Below are positions 1 through 7,791 of a stretch of DNA of 64,000 bases, in pieces. The notes beneath the pieces were generated by a model that was given only the letters and a program-made list of their open reading frames with translations, did not search any database and was not told the origin of the DNA. Both the position numbers and the translations under genes were made by a program. Origin of the DNA: an uncultured Clostridia bacterium (GTDB lineage Bacteria > Bacillota > Clostridia > Christensenellales > Aristaeellaceae); the NCBI GenBank assembly GCA_947166385.1, contig CAMVEB010000008.1, forward strand, positions 62,001-126,000, read 5' to 3'. Position 1 is the stretch's first letter. The number at the start of each line of letters is the position of its first letter.

Positions 1-219
1 CCGGATGAGATTATTTCCCGGGAGACGATCGAACGATCCATCGACAGCGGCGAGGCGTACCGGATCATGCTGGACGGTCAGCCGGTCGGTGGTGTGATCA
101 TCAAAGTGGATGGTGATCGCGGAGATCTGGATTTGGTTATGATACGCCAGATCACTATTACCAGCGATTCCAGCGCGGTGAACTGGAGAAGAAGGATACA
201 TTTTCAAAGCGGATTTTGA
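1..219 (+). pseudogene. GNAT acetyltransferase fragment (cut by the window edge)
   Basis: Frame 1 is open from the left edge to a stop at 217. Its first ~45 codons read like the middle of a GNAT N-acetyltransferase: an acidic helix (ETIERSIDSGEAY), the strand pair LDGQPVGGVIIK and the turn GDRGDLDL. After about position 137 the acetyl-CoA-binding signature (V-x-P-x-x-Q-x-x-G-x-G/A) is absent and the frame degenerates. A different frame (YDTPDHYYQRF, from 138) looks protein-like for a short stretch, suggesting a deletion or recombination join near 137. No convincing gene was found between 220 and 446. The family call rests on pattern only; the remnant state is clearer than the identity. Confidence 0.4.
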
Positions 220-446
220 GCAAGAAGCCAAAATTCGTTCTTTTCTTGACAGCTTTTTGCAGTCCGGGTCCGAATGAGATAGCAGGCATTCCGCGACTGA
301 GAGTCATCTGGGCAAGCGCTACCGGCTTCCATCCGGAAAGGCCCCACAACGGGAATTGTTGTGATAAGCGGAAACCAGTTCGAGCGGTTTCTCAAACTGT
401 TTATTTGTCAGACAGACACTGGCTTCCTCCAATTCTTCAGTGATGT

Positions 447-1100
447 ATGTCGCATAAAAAGTATATAAAGGCAGCGACTTCTGTAAACAGTGAGATGCTT
501 GCCTTTTACTGGTTTCTGGGACGGGATATCGTTACCATGAACGCGGAAAGCAAGTATGGGAGCAGTTTTTTTGATAAACTGAGTTCAGATTTGAAGTCAA
601 TCATACCGGCGGCGAAGTGCTTTTCTCCTACGAACCTGCGTTACATGAAGCGCTTTTATAAACTGGTTTCTGAGCTTTCTGAAAAACTGCCCCAATCTGG
701 GGCAGAATCAGGATTGTCATCCGAAACCATACCGGCTTTAGCATCCTCTGAAAAACTGCCCCAAGTTGGGGCAGAATTGTTGACCATCCCCTGGGGACAT
801 CCCATGTCCTCCTCTGTGATGGATGAGATGCTGTATTATCTTCGTTTCAGGGATGACAGCTATATTCAAAGCCGCCTGGAAGACACGAAACTCTGGAGCT
901 GTCAGTGCCATAACACTTTTGACGGGGAATACGGCTATGGAAAAACCGGCTGGATGTCCGAACGCTTCTGCCACAGTGAGGGATTACTGACGGAAAAATG
1001 GCCGGACAGATCCCCTGTATCCACGTGGTTCGCATTGATGCCCTGGGCATGCGGATCTATTCTGGAAGGGCTGAATGGAAAAGTATGGGATATGATATAG
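447..1100 (+). pseudogene. Truncated YhcG/DUF1016-type PDDEXK nuclease, N-terminal part only
   Basis: Residues 8-75 match the DUF1016 N-terminal domain: VNSEMLAFYWFLGRDIV, then YGSSFFDKLSSDLK and FSPTNLRYMKRFYKL. The family landmark IPWGH follows near residue 113. After that the sequence no longer resembles the family: the helical region after IPWGH and the whole C-terminal PD-(D/E)XK nuclease domain are missing, replaced by unrelated sequence to the stop at 1098. Intact members are about 340-390 aa; this ORF is 217 aa. No good ribosome binding site precedes the ATG. The linker before IPWGH carries two copies of a palindromic motif (see 678-773). A nearly complete relative lies at 7762-8946. 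Inactive as a nuclease by inference. Confidence 0.6.
678..773. repeat. Two in-frame palindromic repeats inside the YhcG-type gene
   Basis: The 18-bp string TCTGAAAAACTGCCCCAA occurs at 678-695 and again at 747-764, 69 bp (exactly 23 codons) apart. Each copy runs into a hairpin-forming palindrome: TGCCCCA/TGGGGCA at 688-704 with a 3-base loop, and TGCCCCAA/TTGGGGCA at 757-773 with a 1-base loop. Both copies are read in the same frame as SEKLPQ-x-GAE. An equivalent pair with different sequence sits at the same place in the second YhcG gene (8170-8224). Confidence 0.8.
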
Positions 1101-1291
1101 TCCTCGCTTTTCAGGAACCAACTATGAATTCAGATTCCTTGCTTTTATCACTTATTATAGGTTGCCAAAGATGTTTGTCAAATTTCTGCACGGCCCTTGA
1201 AAACACTGAAGTTATGGCAGTATTTTCTCCCATAATCGTTATTGGATGTTATTGGCTTTTGCCAGACCATCTGGAGCTGATAAGGGAAAAA

Positions 1292-1495
1292 TCAAGGGCA
1301 GGAATAGCCGCGTAACAAATAGTAATGCGATATGGCGAGTTGGGTAATCATCATGTTATCTGGAAGACGGCTGCCGTTTTCCCATCGGTTAATAGTAGAT
1401 CGAGTGACAAACATCAATTCAGCCAGTTGTGTCTGTGTAATTCCTCTTTCGATCCTCAAGCTTTTCAATGTCTTTGAAAACAAGTTGGAGGCCAT
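1292..1495 (-). pseudogene. XRE-family HTH regulator, N-terminal fragment
   Basis: The first ~50 residues form a textbook Cro/CI-type helix-turn-helix: LKSLRIERGITQTQLAELM, then VTRSTINRWENGSRLPD, ending MMITQLA. After that the reading frame departs from the family and stops at 67 aa, where a full XRE domain continues and usually carries a C-terminal partner domain. The sequence AAGGAAG lies about 9 bp upstream of the ATG on the minus strand, so the fragment could still be translated. The DNA-binding half is complete enough to fold, so a small HTH protein cannot be excluded. Downstream sequence to about 1110 shows no clear continuation in any frame. Confidence 0.55.
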
Positions 1496-1583
1496 ACCCT
1501 GTCACTTCCTTTGCTTAAACAATACTCTATCAAACACACCATAGCAAGTGAAACTCGAAAATCGGTGCGTGACACTTTGTCAA

Positions 1584-1712
1584 CAAACCAGGAAAGAGGA
1601 TCCTGGTGTTGACATCGTCACGGTCAAGCTCCTGTGTGATGACTTGGGGATATCCCTAGCTGATTTCTTTGATGCGGATTGCTTCCATGATCCGGAACCG
1701 GAAAATCTGTAA
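1584..1712 (+). pseudogene. C-terminal fragment of an XRE-type HTH regulator
   Basis: The frame reads D-P-G-V-D-I-V-T-V-K-L-L-C-D-D-L-G-I-S-L-A-D-F-F and stops at 1710. This is the last helix pair typical of small XRE regulators (T-x-x-x-I-C-x-x-L-x-I-S-L-x-x-F-F). The DNA-recognition helices are missing upstream and there is no start codon or ribosome binding site, so this is debris. It is on the opposite strand to the HTH fragment at 1292-1495 and belongs to a different gene. Confidence 0.45.
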
Positions 1713-1774
1713 CCGGCAAGGAATAAACACTATGATATGAGCTGGTTCCATGCTTCGCTGGACGCATAAAACAC

Positions 1775-1803
1775 TTGACGCACAGGTGCTGATCGAGTAC
1801 AAT
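1775..1803 (+). promoter_or_regulatory. Strong sigma-A-type promoter
   Basis: TTGACG (1775-1780), a 17-bp spacer and TACAAT (1798-1803) give a near-consensus promoter, with transcription expected from about 1810. It faces the hairpin at 1910-1940 and the broken PBECR4 gene at 1959. The 1713-1958 stretch has no other recognisable content. Confidence 0.6.
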
Positions 1804-1909
1804 ATAAGTAACCTGAGAGGTTGGTATTACTTCATGGCGTATCAACTGAGGTCTCTTAGCGGTTAGTGCTTATCCGTGCATGAATAGCTTTCGGGCGAAA
1901 GAAAAAGCC

Positions 1910-1940
1910 AAATGGCACTGCGTTATCCGGAGTGCCATTT
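1910..1940 (+). terminator. Stem-loop with short T run: attenuator or terminator
   Basis: AAATGGCACT (1910-1919) and AGTGCCATTT (1931-1940) are perfect inverted arms of 10 bp around an 11-base loop, followed by TTCATTT. It lies between the promoter at 1775 and the ribosome binding site (TTGGAGGG, 1945-1952) of the next gene, so it could end a ~130-nt leader transcript or act as an attenuator. Confidence 0.45.
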
Positions 1941-1958
1941 TCATTTGGAGGGATATCT

Positions 1959-2495
1959 TTGTCCGAGTATCTTACGACTGCGGCGAAGGTATATCAGGCA
2001 ATATGCCGGCATTCGTATTTGTTTTCATTCAGCAACGGGAAAACGATCAAACTTGTTTTCAAGCCTTAAAACTTCGTTCATCTGGCAGGATTAAGAAAGC
2101 TGAATGATGTTTACGAGTTTCAGGCTGGCCGCAGCGCAACAAATATCTATCACGATATCCTTCGCGGAAATATCACCGACCTGCATCTGCAGATGAGCGT
2201 TCACTATGATACAGATGCACGGGAAAGGATTGAAAACCTGTCCCGGCTGGAAGAATTGCTGAAAGCGGATAAAGCAATCTGGAATTTCGATCCGAAGAAG
2301 AGCAAAGTTGTTACCCGCCTTAAAAGCAAAGTCATCTTTTTCAAGCCGGACGGTTTTGATTTTTACCTCATGCTGGGTGCTGCTCCCGATGGAGTCACCT
2401 GGTACCCAGAAACCTTTTTCTTGCGCTTTGACGATCAATATCTGACCGATCAGGAAATAGTCAGCATCCTGTCGATGATAAGGGGGAAAGTCTGA
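1959..2495 (+). pseudogene. PBECR4-type nuclease domain gene interrupted by an in-frame TAA
   Basis: From a TTG codon at 1959, preceded by TTGGAGGG at a good distance, the frame reads 36 codons (SEYLTTAAKVYQAICRHSY...IKLVFKP), meets TAA at 2067-2069, then continues in the same frame to TGA at 2493. The join across the stop reads FKP-stop-NFVHLAGL; related proteins have an uninterrupted FKPENFVHLAGL-like segment, so one G-to-T change of a GAA codon would explain it. Downstream sequence matches the PBECR4 pattern: YEFQAGRSATNIYHDILRG, RIENLSRLEELL and TWYPETFFLRFDD. PBECR domains are predicted phage/toxin-type nucleases of the Barnase-EndoU-colicin-RelE fold (family knowledge). A shorter product from the internal ATG at 2193 would lack the N-terminal part. 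Confidence 0.65.
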
Positions 2496-2547
2496 ACGAG
2501 ATACATATTCTTGTATCATATTACCAAGATGCATATTGAAAGTTTTA

Positions 2548-2673
2548 CTTCCCCGATACAGTCATTGGGTATTGTTTTATCATGGGAAATACTATGATCC
2601 CGAGTTTGGCCTTATGGACAAGCTTTACTGTAAAGCGAAAATACAATCCTATCTGGAACTGTTCCCGGATTGA
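2548..2673 (+). pseudogene. C-terminal fragment of an unrecognised protein
   Basis: A frame without a start codon reads RYSHWVLFYHGKYYDPEFG and continues to a stop at 2671. The H-W-V-L...G-K-Y-Y-D-P-E-F-G pattern is reminiscent of the histidine strand of papain-like or transglutaminase-like proteins, but that is only a resemblance. It lies between the broken PBECR4 gene and the GNAT at 2735 and is best read as debris. Confidence 0.3.
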
Positions 2674-2734
2674 AATGAATCGCCATCTTTTGAGATAATA
2701 CACTATTGTCAAATCGAATTTGAGGTCGGATGAT

Positions 2735-3151
2735 ATGAAGTGTGAACTGTTAGCGGAACAAAATCTTGCGCTGATGCTTGACTTTGTTGATGATGAGAAT
2801 ACGAAATATGATGAGGCCGTGCTGAAGGCGTTTTTGAACGAAAAGAACGCATACGGTTATATTGCTTCAGACAACGGAAAAGCAGTCGGATTTGCTTACG
2901 GCTATGTTCTCAATGAGCCAAATGGGCAGAAAGTATACTATCTGCACGCAATTGACGTTATGGAAGGATGGCAGAATCAAGGTTACGGAACGGAGCTTGT
3001 CCGGTTCGTTCACGAACACTCGAAAGCCCTGGGCTGCTGCAAAATGTTTCTGCTTACCCATAAGCACAATGTTTCCGCCTGCAGGTGTTACGGAAAAGCA
3101 GGAGGAATCTGTAATGCCGCCTCCGATGATATCGTGTTTGCGTTCAAGTGA
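2735..3151 (+). CDS. GNAT family N-acetyltransferase
   Basis: A 138-aa single-domain GNAT that would transfer acetyl from acetyl-CoA to an unknown amine. The central strand KVYYLHAIDV is followed by the acetyl-CoA loop GWQNQGYGTELV (Q-x-x-G-x-G type), then CCKMFLLTHKHNVSACRCYGKAGG, where N-x-x-A-x-x-x-Y-x-K-x-G is the usual GNAT C-terminal pattern. The overall look is that of the small AAC(3)-I/RimI-like group. I chose the ATG at 2735 over the in-frame TTG at 2720 because GAGGT (2722-2726) sits 8 bp before it. Neighbours are gene fragments, so it is probably expressed alone. Substrate unknown. Confidence 0.8.
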   Translation: MKCELLAEQNLALMLDFVDDENTKYDEAVLKAFLNEKNAYGYIASDNGKAVGFAYGYVLNEPNGQKVYYLHAIDVMEGWQNQGYGTELVRFVHEHSKALGCCKMFLLTHKHNVSACRCYGKAGGICNAASDDIVFAFK

Positions 3152-3180
3152 TGTGCTGACAATTCCGGTTTGCCGGGCAG

Positions 3181-3354
3181 ATGTTGAACCGAAAAACCGG
3201 AATCCATGATGTCGGCCTTCCCATGATGATGCTCGTCATGATGGCTTCTGAAATGGACGAACTCAAAGGCGGAGTCACCTGCAACACCATTCCCAGCAAG
3301 GACGGCCAGAATCATTTCAGACTGCTTTATAAAAAAACCGGAACTTCATCCTGA
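3181..3354 (+). pseudogene. Small ORF, probably a C-terminal remnant
   Basis: 57 codons from ATG 3181 to TGA 3352, rich in Met (VGLPMMMLVMMA) and ending FRLLYKKTGTSS. There is no ribosome binding site at the ATG, and the frame is open upstream only to a stop at 3157. It lies 19 bp before the beta-lactamase-like gene. I do not recognise it; lack of a start signal and the surrounding debris suggest a fragment. Confidence 0.25.
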
Positions 3355-3373
3355 AGAAAGAAGGGGCGGCATC

Positions 3374-4837
3374 ATGGAATACGGGAATGTACGGGAAATC
3401 TTTCCCGGAATCGGATGTGCCTGGACAGAAGCAGGCGGAAAAACAACAGCTGAATACTATGGCGTTGCGGATCGGGAAAGCAATACGCCGGTGAACAGGG
3501 ATACCATTTTCCCGGCGTGTTCCATCTCAAAGTTTATTACCGCGATATGCGTCATGATACTGAATGAGCAGGGTACAATGGATATTGATCGTCCTGTCAA
3601 TCATTATTTGCAGCAATGGAAACTGCGTACATTGGACGGGAGTGAAAGCAATGCGTCCATCCGCTCGGTCCTGTGCCATACTGCCGGAATTATTGACGGT
3701 GATGACGCTTTTTACGGGCTCCGCAGAAACGATCCGGAAATCAGCCTGGCGGATATCCTGGAAGGTAAAACAACTTACAATAGCCGCCCGGTCCGGGCAG
3801 AAAAACCGCAGGGAGAAGCTTTTGAGTATTCGGATGCCGGGTACTGTGTCTTGCAGCAGATGCTGCAGGAGATGATGCAAAAACCCTTTGACAAGATTGT
3901 CCGGGATATTCTGTTTGATCCGCTGGGCTTACACAGTACTTTCTTTGCAACGCCCGACAATATGGCCTGCTTTGAAAACAGGATGGCGACTGGTTATGAT
4001 GAAGAAGGTCTGCCCATCCCGGGAAGATTCCCTGCTGTACCCGATCTTGCGGCATCCGGGCTGTGGAGTACGCCGGAAGAGCTGCTGATCATCGCGAGGG
4101 AATTCATGAAGACGTATGATGGCAGAAGCGGATTCCTAAAGCAAAAAACGGTTCGGGAAATGGTGAAACCTGTTGAAAAATTCCCCTGGACAGGCCTCGG
4201 TTTGTTTATCGGAGATCATGATACCCTGATCTCCCAGGGCTGGGGAGAAAACGGACAGTGCATGCTGAAAATACACTGCCGGACAGGAGAGATCGGTGCT
4301 GTCATGACAAACCGGAATCCTGGCGTTGATCAGCAGGCTTCCGGTGTGGAACAGCTTGCAGACAGAAAACTCTGTGAAGGAGACCAGGTGTCCTTTGGCA
4401 ACCCTGATGATATCGAAAGCTGGATGAATCTTGTCCGGTATGTCAGCTGGAATTTTCCCGGACTGGAAACGAAGAAGGCTCTGGATGAGCATCGGCAGAC
4501 TGTGCTGAAGTTCATGGGAAAAAAGCAGGCACTGTGCACGAAAAATGATGAAGAGATCACCGGCGTCCTTTTGTTTTCCAGAAACCGGAACATGATCTGC
4601 TGCCTGGCTGTTTCCCCGAAACACCGCAGGGAAGGAATCGCGTCAAAGCTGCTTGAGAAGGCACTGGATGAACTGGACAGAAACCGGGACATTACCGTTT
4701 CAACCTTCCGTGAAGGTGATGCAAAAGGTGTTGCGCCTCGAAGCCTGTACAGAAAATTCGGCTTCCTCGAAGGTGAACTGACGGTGGAATTCGATTATCC
4801 GAATCAGGTATTTGTGCTGAAAGGTAACCGTTGCTGA
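3374..4837 (+). CDS. Beta-lactamase-family serine hydrolase fused to a GNAT domain
   Basis: 487 aa with two domains. Residues ~10-340 are a class C beta-lactamase/penicillin-binding-protein-like serine hydrolase: the nucleophile motif S-I-S-K is at 50-53, the second motif Y-S-D at 152-154, and a G-W-G-E-N-G segment near 290 replaces the usual K-T-G/H-x-G third motif. Residues ~345-485 form a GNAT acetyltransferase (ITGVLLFSRNRNMICCLAV, then HRREGIASKLLEKAL for acetyl-CoA binding, then SLYRKFGF). There is no signal peptide, which is unusual for this hydrolase family and fits a cytoplasmic fusion. The start is preceded by GAAGGGGC. Such hydrolases are often esterases or D-amino-peptidases rather than antibiotic-inactivating enzymes; the substrate cannot be read from sequence. 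Confidence 0.8.
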   Translation: MEYGNVREIFPGIGCAWTEAGGKTTAEYYGVADRESNTPVNRDTIFPACSISKFITAICVMILNEQGTMDIDRPVNHYLQQWKLRTLDGSESNASIRSVLCHTAGIIDGDDAFYGLRRNDPEISLADILEGKTTYNSRPVRAEKPQGEAFEYSDAGYCVLQQMLQEMMQKPFDKIVRDILFDPLGLHSTFFATPDNMACFENRMATGYDEEGLPIPGRFPAVPDLAASGLWSTPEELLIIAREFMKTYDGRSGFLKQKTVREMVKPVEKFPWTGLGLFIGDHDTLISQGWGENGQCMLKIHCRTGEIGAVMTNRNPGVDQQASGVEQLADRKLCEGDQVSFGNPDDIESWMNLVRYVSWNFPGLETKKALDEHRQTVLKFMGKKQALCTKNDEEITGVLLFSRNRNMICCLAVSPKHRREGIASKLLEKALDELDRNRDITVSTFREGDAKGVAPRSLYRKFGFLEGELTVEFDYPNQVFVLKGNRC

Positions 4838-4974
4838 AACTTCAGATATCTGGATTAATCAACAAGACAACCTGAGTTTATCCTGCAGACGTCATGATCG
4901 GAAAAACCAGGGATTCATAGAATCATCAGCGGGTTTGAATTTGTGTTTCAGCACATTTTGAAAAGGAGCGTAGC

Positions 4975-5577
4975 ATGGCAAATCTGATTATTGTGTGCGG
5001 ACCGCACGCGGTTGGGAAAATGACGGTGGCGGAGAGCCTGAGAGACAAACTGCGTTATAACATGATGATGAATCATGACAGCATTGAGGTGTCCGACAGG
5101 ATCTTTGGCTTTGCCACACCCGCCCAGAAGGAATTCAATGAAGCCTTCAGAGAAAAAACATTTGAGCTGGCTGTGAAATATGATGTAGACCTGATTTTCA
5201 CCTATGTATGCGCTTTTGAAGAGCTGGAAGAACGGGAATATCTGAATAGACTGAAAGACATGTTTGAGCAAAACGGCGGCAGCTTCTTTTTCGTGGAATT
5301 GAGCGCCGATCTCGAAACCCGGATCGCCAGGAATGAGACGCCGCACCGAATGGAAAGGAAAGCTTCGAAAAAGGACCTGGCCTGGAGCAGGGAGAATTTG
5401 CTGAAAGCCGCCCGACAGTACAGGCTGAACTCCAACGAAAATGAAATCTGGTTTGAAAACCATCTGAAAATTGATAACACAAATCTTGAACCGGACCAGG
5501 TTGCGGATCAGGTCATTGAAGCATTTCATCTGATTCCTAACGAAAAGGATGAAAAAGAGTATCGATTCGGAGTATGA
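4975..5577 (+). CDS. P-loop NTPase, small-molecule kinase-like
   Basis: 200 aa with a Walker A loop at the very N-terminus (GPHAVGKMT, residues 9-17). A hydrophobic strand resembling Walker B follows (VDLIFTYVCAF, ~70-80), and a helical R-rich segment (RMERKASKKDLAW) could act as a lid. The architecture is that of shikimate/gluconate/nucleoside-kinase-like P-loop proteins, but no substrate signature is evident. AAAAGGAG precedes the ATG. The first 24 codons and the last few codons of this gene recur, fused together, at 7667-7791, so the gene was duplicated locally and one copy lost its middle. The sequence between 4838 and 4974 contains no gene. Confidence 0.7.
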   Translation: MANLIIVCGPHAVGKMTVAESLRDKLRYNMMMNHDSIEVSDRIFGFATPAQKEFNEAFREKTFELAVKYDVDLIFTYVCAFEELEEREYLNRLKDMFEQNGGSFFFVELSADLETRIARNETPHRMERKASKKDLAWSRENLLKAARQYRLNSNENEIWFENHLKIDNTNLEPDQVADQVIEAFHLIPNEKDEKEYRFGV

Positions 5578-5637
5578 ATCAGATTATTTGTGAAAAGAAA
5601 ACACGGAGAGCTTACTCAGATTTGTTGAGGTGATGAG

Positions 5638-5751
5638 ATGAAGGCAGGGAAAAAATACCTGGCTCCTGTCATATTTCTGGTAATCTTTGAAGCCGTTGCA
5701 GTCACATTGTGGCTGACAAAGGATATGTGCGTTTGGCACGACAGAATTTGA
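5638..5751 (+). pseudogene. N-terminal stub of a membrane protein
   Basis: 37 codons: MKAGKKYLAPVIFLVIFEAV followed by VTLWLTKDMCVWHDRI. One clear transmembrane helix (residues ~8-26) is followed by an abrupt charged end. GAGGTGATGAG precedes the ATG. It looks like the first helix of a longer integral membrane protein whose remainder was deleted; a genuine single-helix small protein is possible. Confidence 0.35.
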
Positions 5752-5779
5752 ATCTTCCTTTCCAAGGAGGTGTCCGAGG

Positions 5780-6190
5780 GTGGTTATCACAATTATCTGC
5801 CAGATTGCGTTATGGATATGGTTTCTGGGATGTACCATCACATACAGAATCGGCAAACATCTTCTTGTGGAAGGCGTGGGAGTGAAGAGCGCTGAATTTG
5901 TCGTGCTGTGTCTGTACGGCCTTGGCATCATTGCCTTTCACTTTCTTCAGCCGGCCGGGAAATGGATCCTGTTTGGCATCTTAACGCTTTGGTTCATCGT
6001 ACAGTTTATGTGCCATTGGTATTTCACCATCTTTGGTGCAAGCGAAAGGAAACTGAAGGGTTATAACGATTGCTTCCGGGACAGTATCCGGATTTTTCCC
6101 ATGAGCGACAAAAGACTGATTCCGGATTTATATCATATTGTTCTTCACCTTCTGATCCTGATCAACATCATCTTATGTCTATGTTGCTGA
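5780..6190 (+). CDS. Small integral membrane protein of unknown function
   Basis: 136 aa with about four transmembrane helices: ~3-22, 38-56, 61-82 and 115-135. Translation starts at GTG, supported by a perfect AAGGAGGT 8-9 bp upstream. Short loops include a cytoplasmic-looking basic stretch (SERKLKGYNDCFRDS) before the last helix. No family motif was recognised. It is followed after ~100 bp by the S41 peptidase-like gene on the same strand, and preceded by the membrane-protein stub. Confidence 0.65.
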   Translation: MVITIICQIALWIWFLGCTITYRIGKHLLVEGVGVKSAEFVVLCLYGLGIIAFHFLQPAGKWILFGILTLWFIVQFMCHWYFTIFGASERKLKGYNDCFRDSIRIFPMSDKRLIPDLYHIVLHLLILINIILCLCC

Positions 6191-6292
6191 GAAATGCCTG
6201 TGATCCGGTCCAAATAGCTTTCAAGTTAACCGGTCAACAACGATCGTTCTTAATAAGAATGATAAATGAGCATTTATTATAGGAGGCGCAAT

Positions 6293-7651
6293 ATGAATAC
6301 CATTACAGATGCCCTGAAAACATACGAGCTTTCAAAGATTTGGAAAGAAGCTGCATACAATTTTGCATTCTGGGACAAGGTGGATATCGACTGGGATGAG
6401 GAGTACAAAAAGGCGCTTGTTCGGATTCTGAGGACAAAAGATTCCTATGATTATTATCGTGAACTGATGCGATTCGTCGCCTTGCTGAACGATGGTCATA
6501 CCGATGTAAGCTTTCCGAATGAAATAGCTCAGAACCCGGAATTCTTTTCCATGCTCCCTGTATTTTTTGCAAAGCCCGGAGACGAAATGATCGTTATCAG
6601 CACTTCCGAGAATATAAAGGACGAGATCCCTTTGTTCAGCATCCTGGTCAAAATCGATGGGACAGATATCCATGATTATATAAAAGAAAACTGTTACCCA
6701 TACTTCTGGCATGCAAACGAGGCAGCCTGTGGTGTTTTTGCAATGAACAATCTGGTATTCGGCAAGCGCGGAAGCAGTGCGGTCTACACTTTTGCAAAGG
6801 ATGGAAGGGAATTCGATATCCGGCTTGAAAAGGTCGAGCCCTCAGGAATTGTGTGGCGTAAAGCAGAGCTGGCTGCACAAAGCAACGTAACCCAAAGGTT
6901 GGTTAGCAATTCGGATGCTCATACTGTACATATCACAGACGATGGGATTGCGATCATCAGGATAAGTTCATTTGACGATGCCTCCGTACCCGAGAAAATC
7001 TATTCCTGCTTTGACGAACTAAAAAGTGCGAAAGGATATATTCTCGACGTCAGAGGCAACAGTGGCGGAAACAGCGAGAATGCCGACGCAATTGCTGCAA
7101 TGTTTATCAGTGGAGAGTTTCATAGCTGCTATGCTGAAACCCAGATCTATGAGCCAACATATAGGGCATGGTCAGTGTTCAGGGAGGATTTCAAAGGCCT
7201 TTCACCTGATCAGGCATTCATGAAATATGCTGATGATGCATTCAGCCTAAAATCCTATCGGATGCAAAAGAATATATTCTACGTCAGAGATGAAGGGAAT
7301 GCAGTTACCAACCATGCGCCCGGAAAGTTGAACGGCCCGATCGCCGTTCTGATGAACCAGTATACTGTTTCCGCGGCAGAGGACTTCGTTGATGTGATGA
7401 AAATGTATACAAATGCAGTCTTCATCGGGAACAACACTGCAGGTACCAGCGGTCAGCCCTTGTGCGAGGCGCTCGAAAGCGGCGGCTTTTTCCGTATCTG
7501 TACACGAAGATGCATAGCCCAGAATGGTGAGGACATCTACAACAAAGGGTTCACTCCCGATATCAGAATCATACCGACAGCAGAAGACATCTCATCGGGT
7601 CGAGATACAGTACTGGAAAAGGGATTGGAAATCATAAAAAAGAATGTATGA
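6293..7651 (+). CDS. S41 family peptidase (tail-specific protease-like), cytoplasmic
   Basis: 452 aa from the ATG at 6293, which follows AGGAGGCGCAAT; the longer frame from 6266 lacks a ribosome binding site. The C-terminal half is the S41/ClpP-like core: strand IAIIRISSF, substrate-loop motif YILDVRGNSGGN, and the catalytic serine in YTVSAAEDFVDVM, followed by FIGNNTAGTSGQP. The N-terminal half (LNDGHTDVSFP) matches the helical region of this group. There is no signal peptide, unlike the S41 homologue at 9582-11267, so the two S41 proteins in the window probably act in different compartments. Substrate unknown. It ends 24 bp before the deleted P-loop gene copy. Confidence 0.85.
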   Translation: MNTITDALKTYELSKIWKEAAYNFAFWDKVDIDWDEEYKKALVRILRTKDSYDYYRELMRFVALLNDGHTDVSFPNEIAQNPEFFSMLPVFFAKPGDEMIVISTSENIKDEIPLFSILVKIDGTDIHDYIKENCYPYFWHANEAACGVFAMNNLVFGKRGSSAVYTFAKDGREFDIRLEKVEPSGIVWRKAELAAQSNVTQRLVSNSDAHTVHITDDGIAIIRISSFDDASVPEKIYSCFDELKSAKGYILDVRGNSGGNSENADAIAAMFISGEFHSCYAETQIYEPTYRAWSVFREDFKGLSPDQAFMKYADDAFSLKSYRMQKNIFYVRDEGNAVTNHAPGKLNGPIAVLMNQYTVSAAEDFVDVMKMYTNAVFIGNNTAGTSGQPLCEALESGGFFRICTRRCIAQNGEDIYNKGFTPDIRIIPTAEDISSGRDTVLEKGLEIIKKNV

Positions 7652-7666
7652 TTATTCCAGCTTATC

Positions 7667-7791
7667 GGAGCGTAGCATGGCAAATCTGATTATCGTGTGC
7701 GGACCGCACGCGGTTGGGAAAATGACAGTGGCGGAGAGCCTGAGAGATATCGATTCGGAGTATGAATCAGATCATTTATGTTTTCAGGATC
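7667..7791 (+). pseudogene. Internally deleted copy of the P-loop gene at 4975-5577
   Basis: GGAGCGTAGC plus the first ~24 codons (MANLIIVCGPHAVGKMTVAE, then SLRD) repeat 4965-5046 with only two silent changes (ATT to ATC, ACG to ACA). The sequence then jumps, inside AGAGA, to TATCGATTCGGAGTATGAAT, which is the 3' end of the first copy (5559-5590). About 510 bp of the middle is missing. The Walker A loop is kept but the frame runs on into unrelated sequence to 7979, so no functional enzyme can be made. Confidence 0.85.

Noticed and set aside
447-1100. Complete restriction-type nuclease
   Set aside because: The catalytic C-terminal domain is missing; only the N-terminal part of the DUF1016 family is present.
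3374-4837. Antibiotic-resistance beta-lactamase
   Set aside because: The third active-site motif is not a clear K-T-G, there is no signal peptide and the protein is fused to a GNAT; a resistance claim is not supported.
5638-6190. Single membrane protein spanning 5638-6190
   Set aside because: The two frames differ and the second has its own perfect AAGGAGGT and GTG start, so they are separate units.
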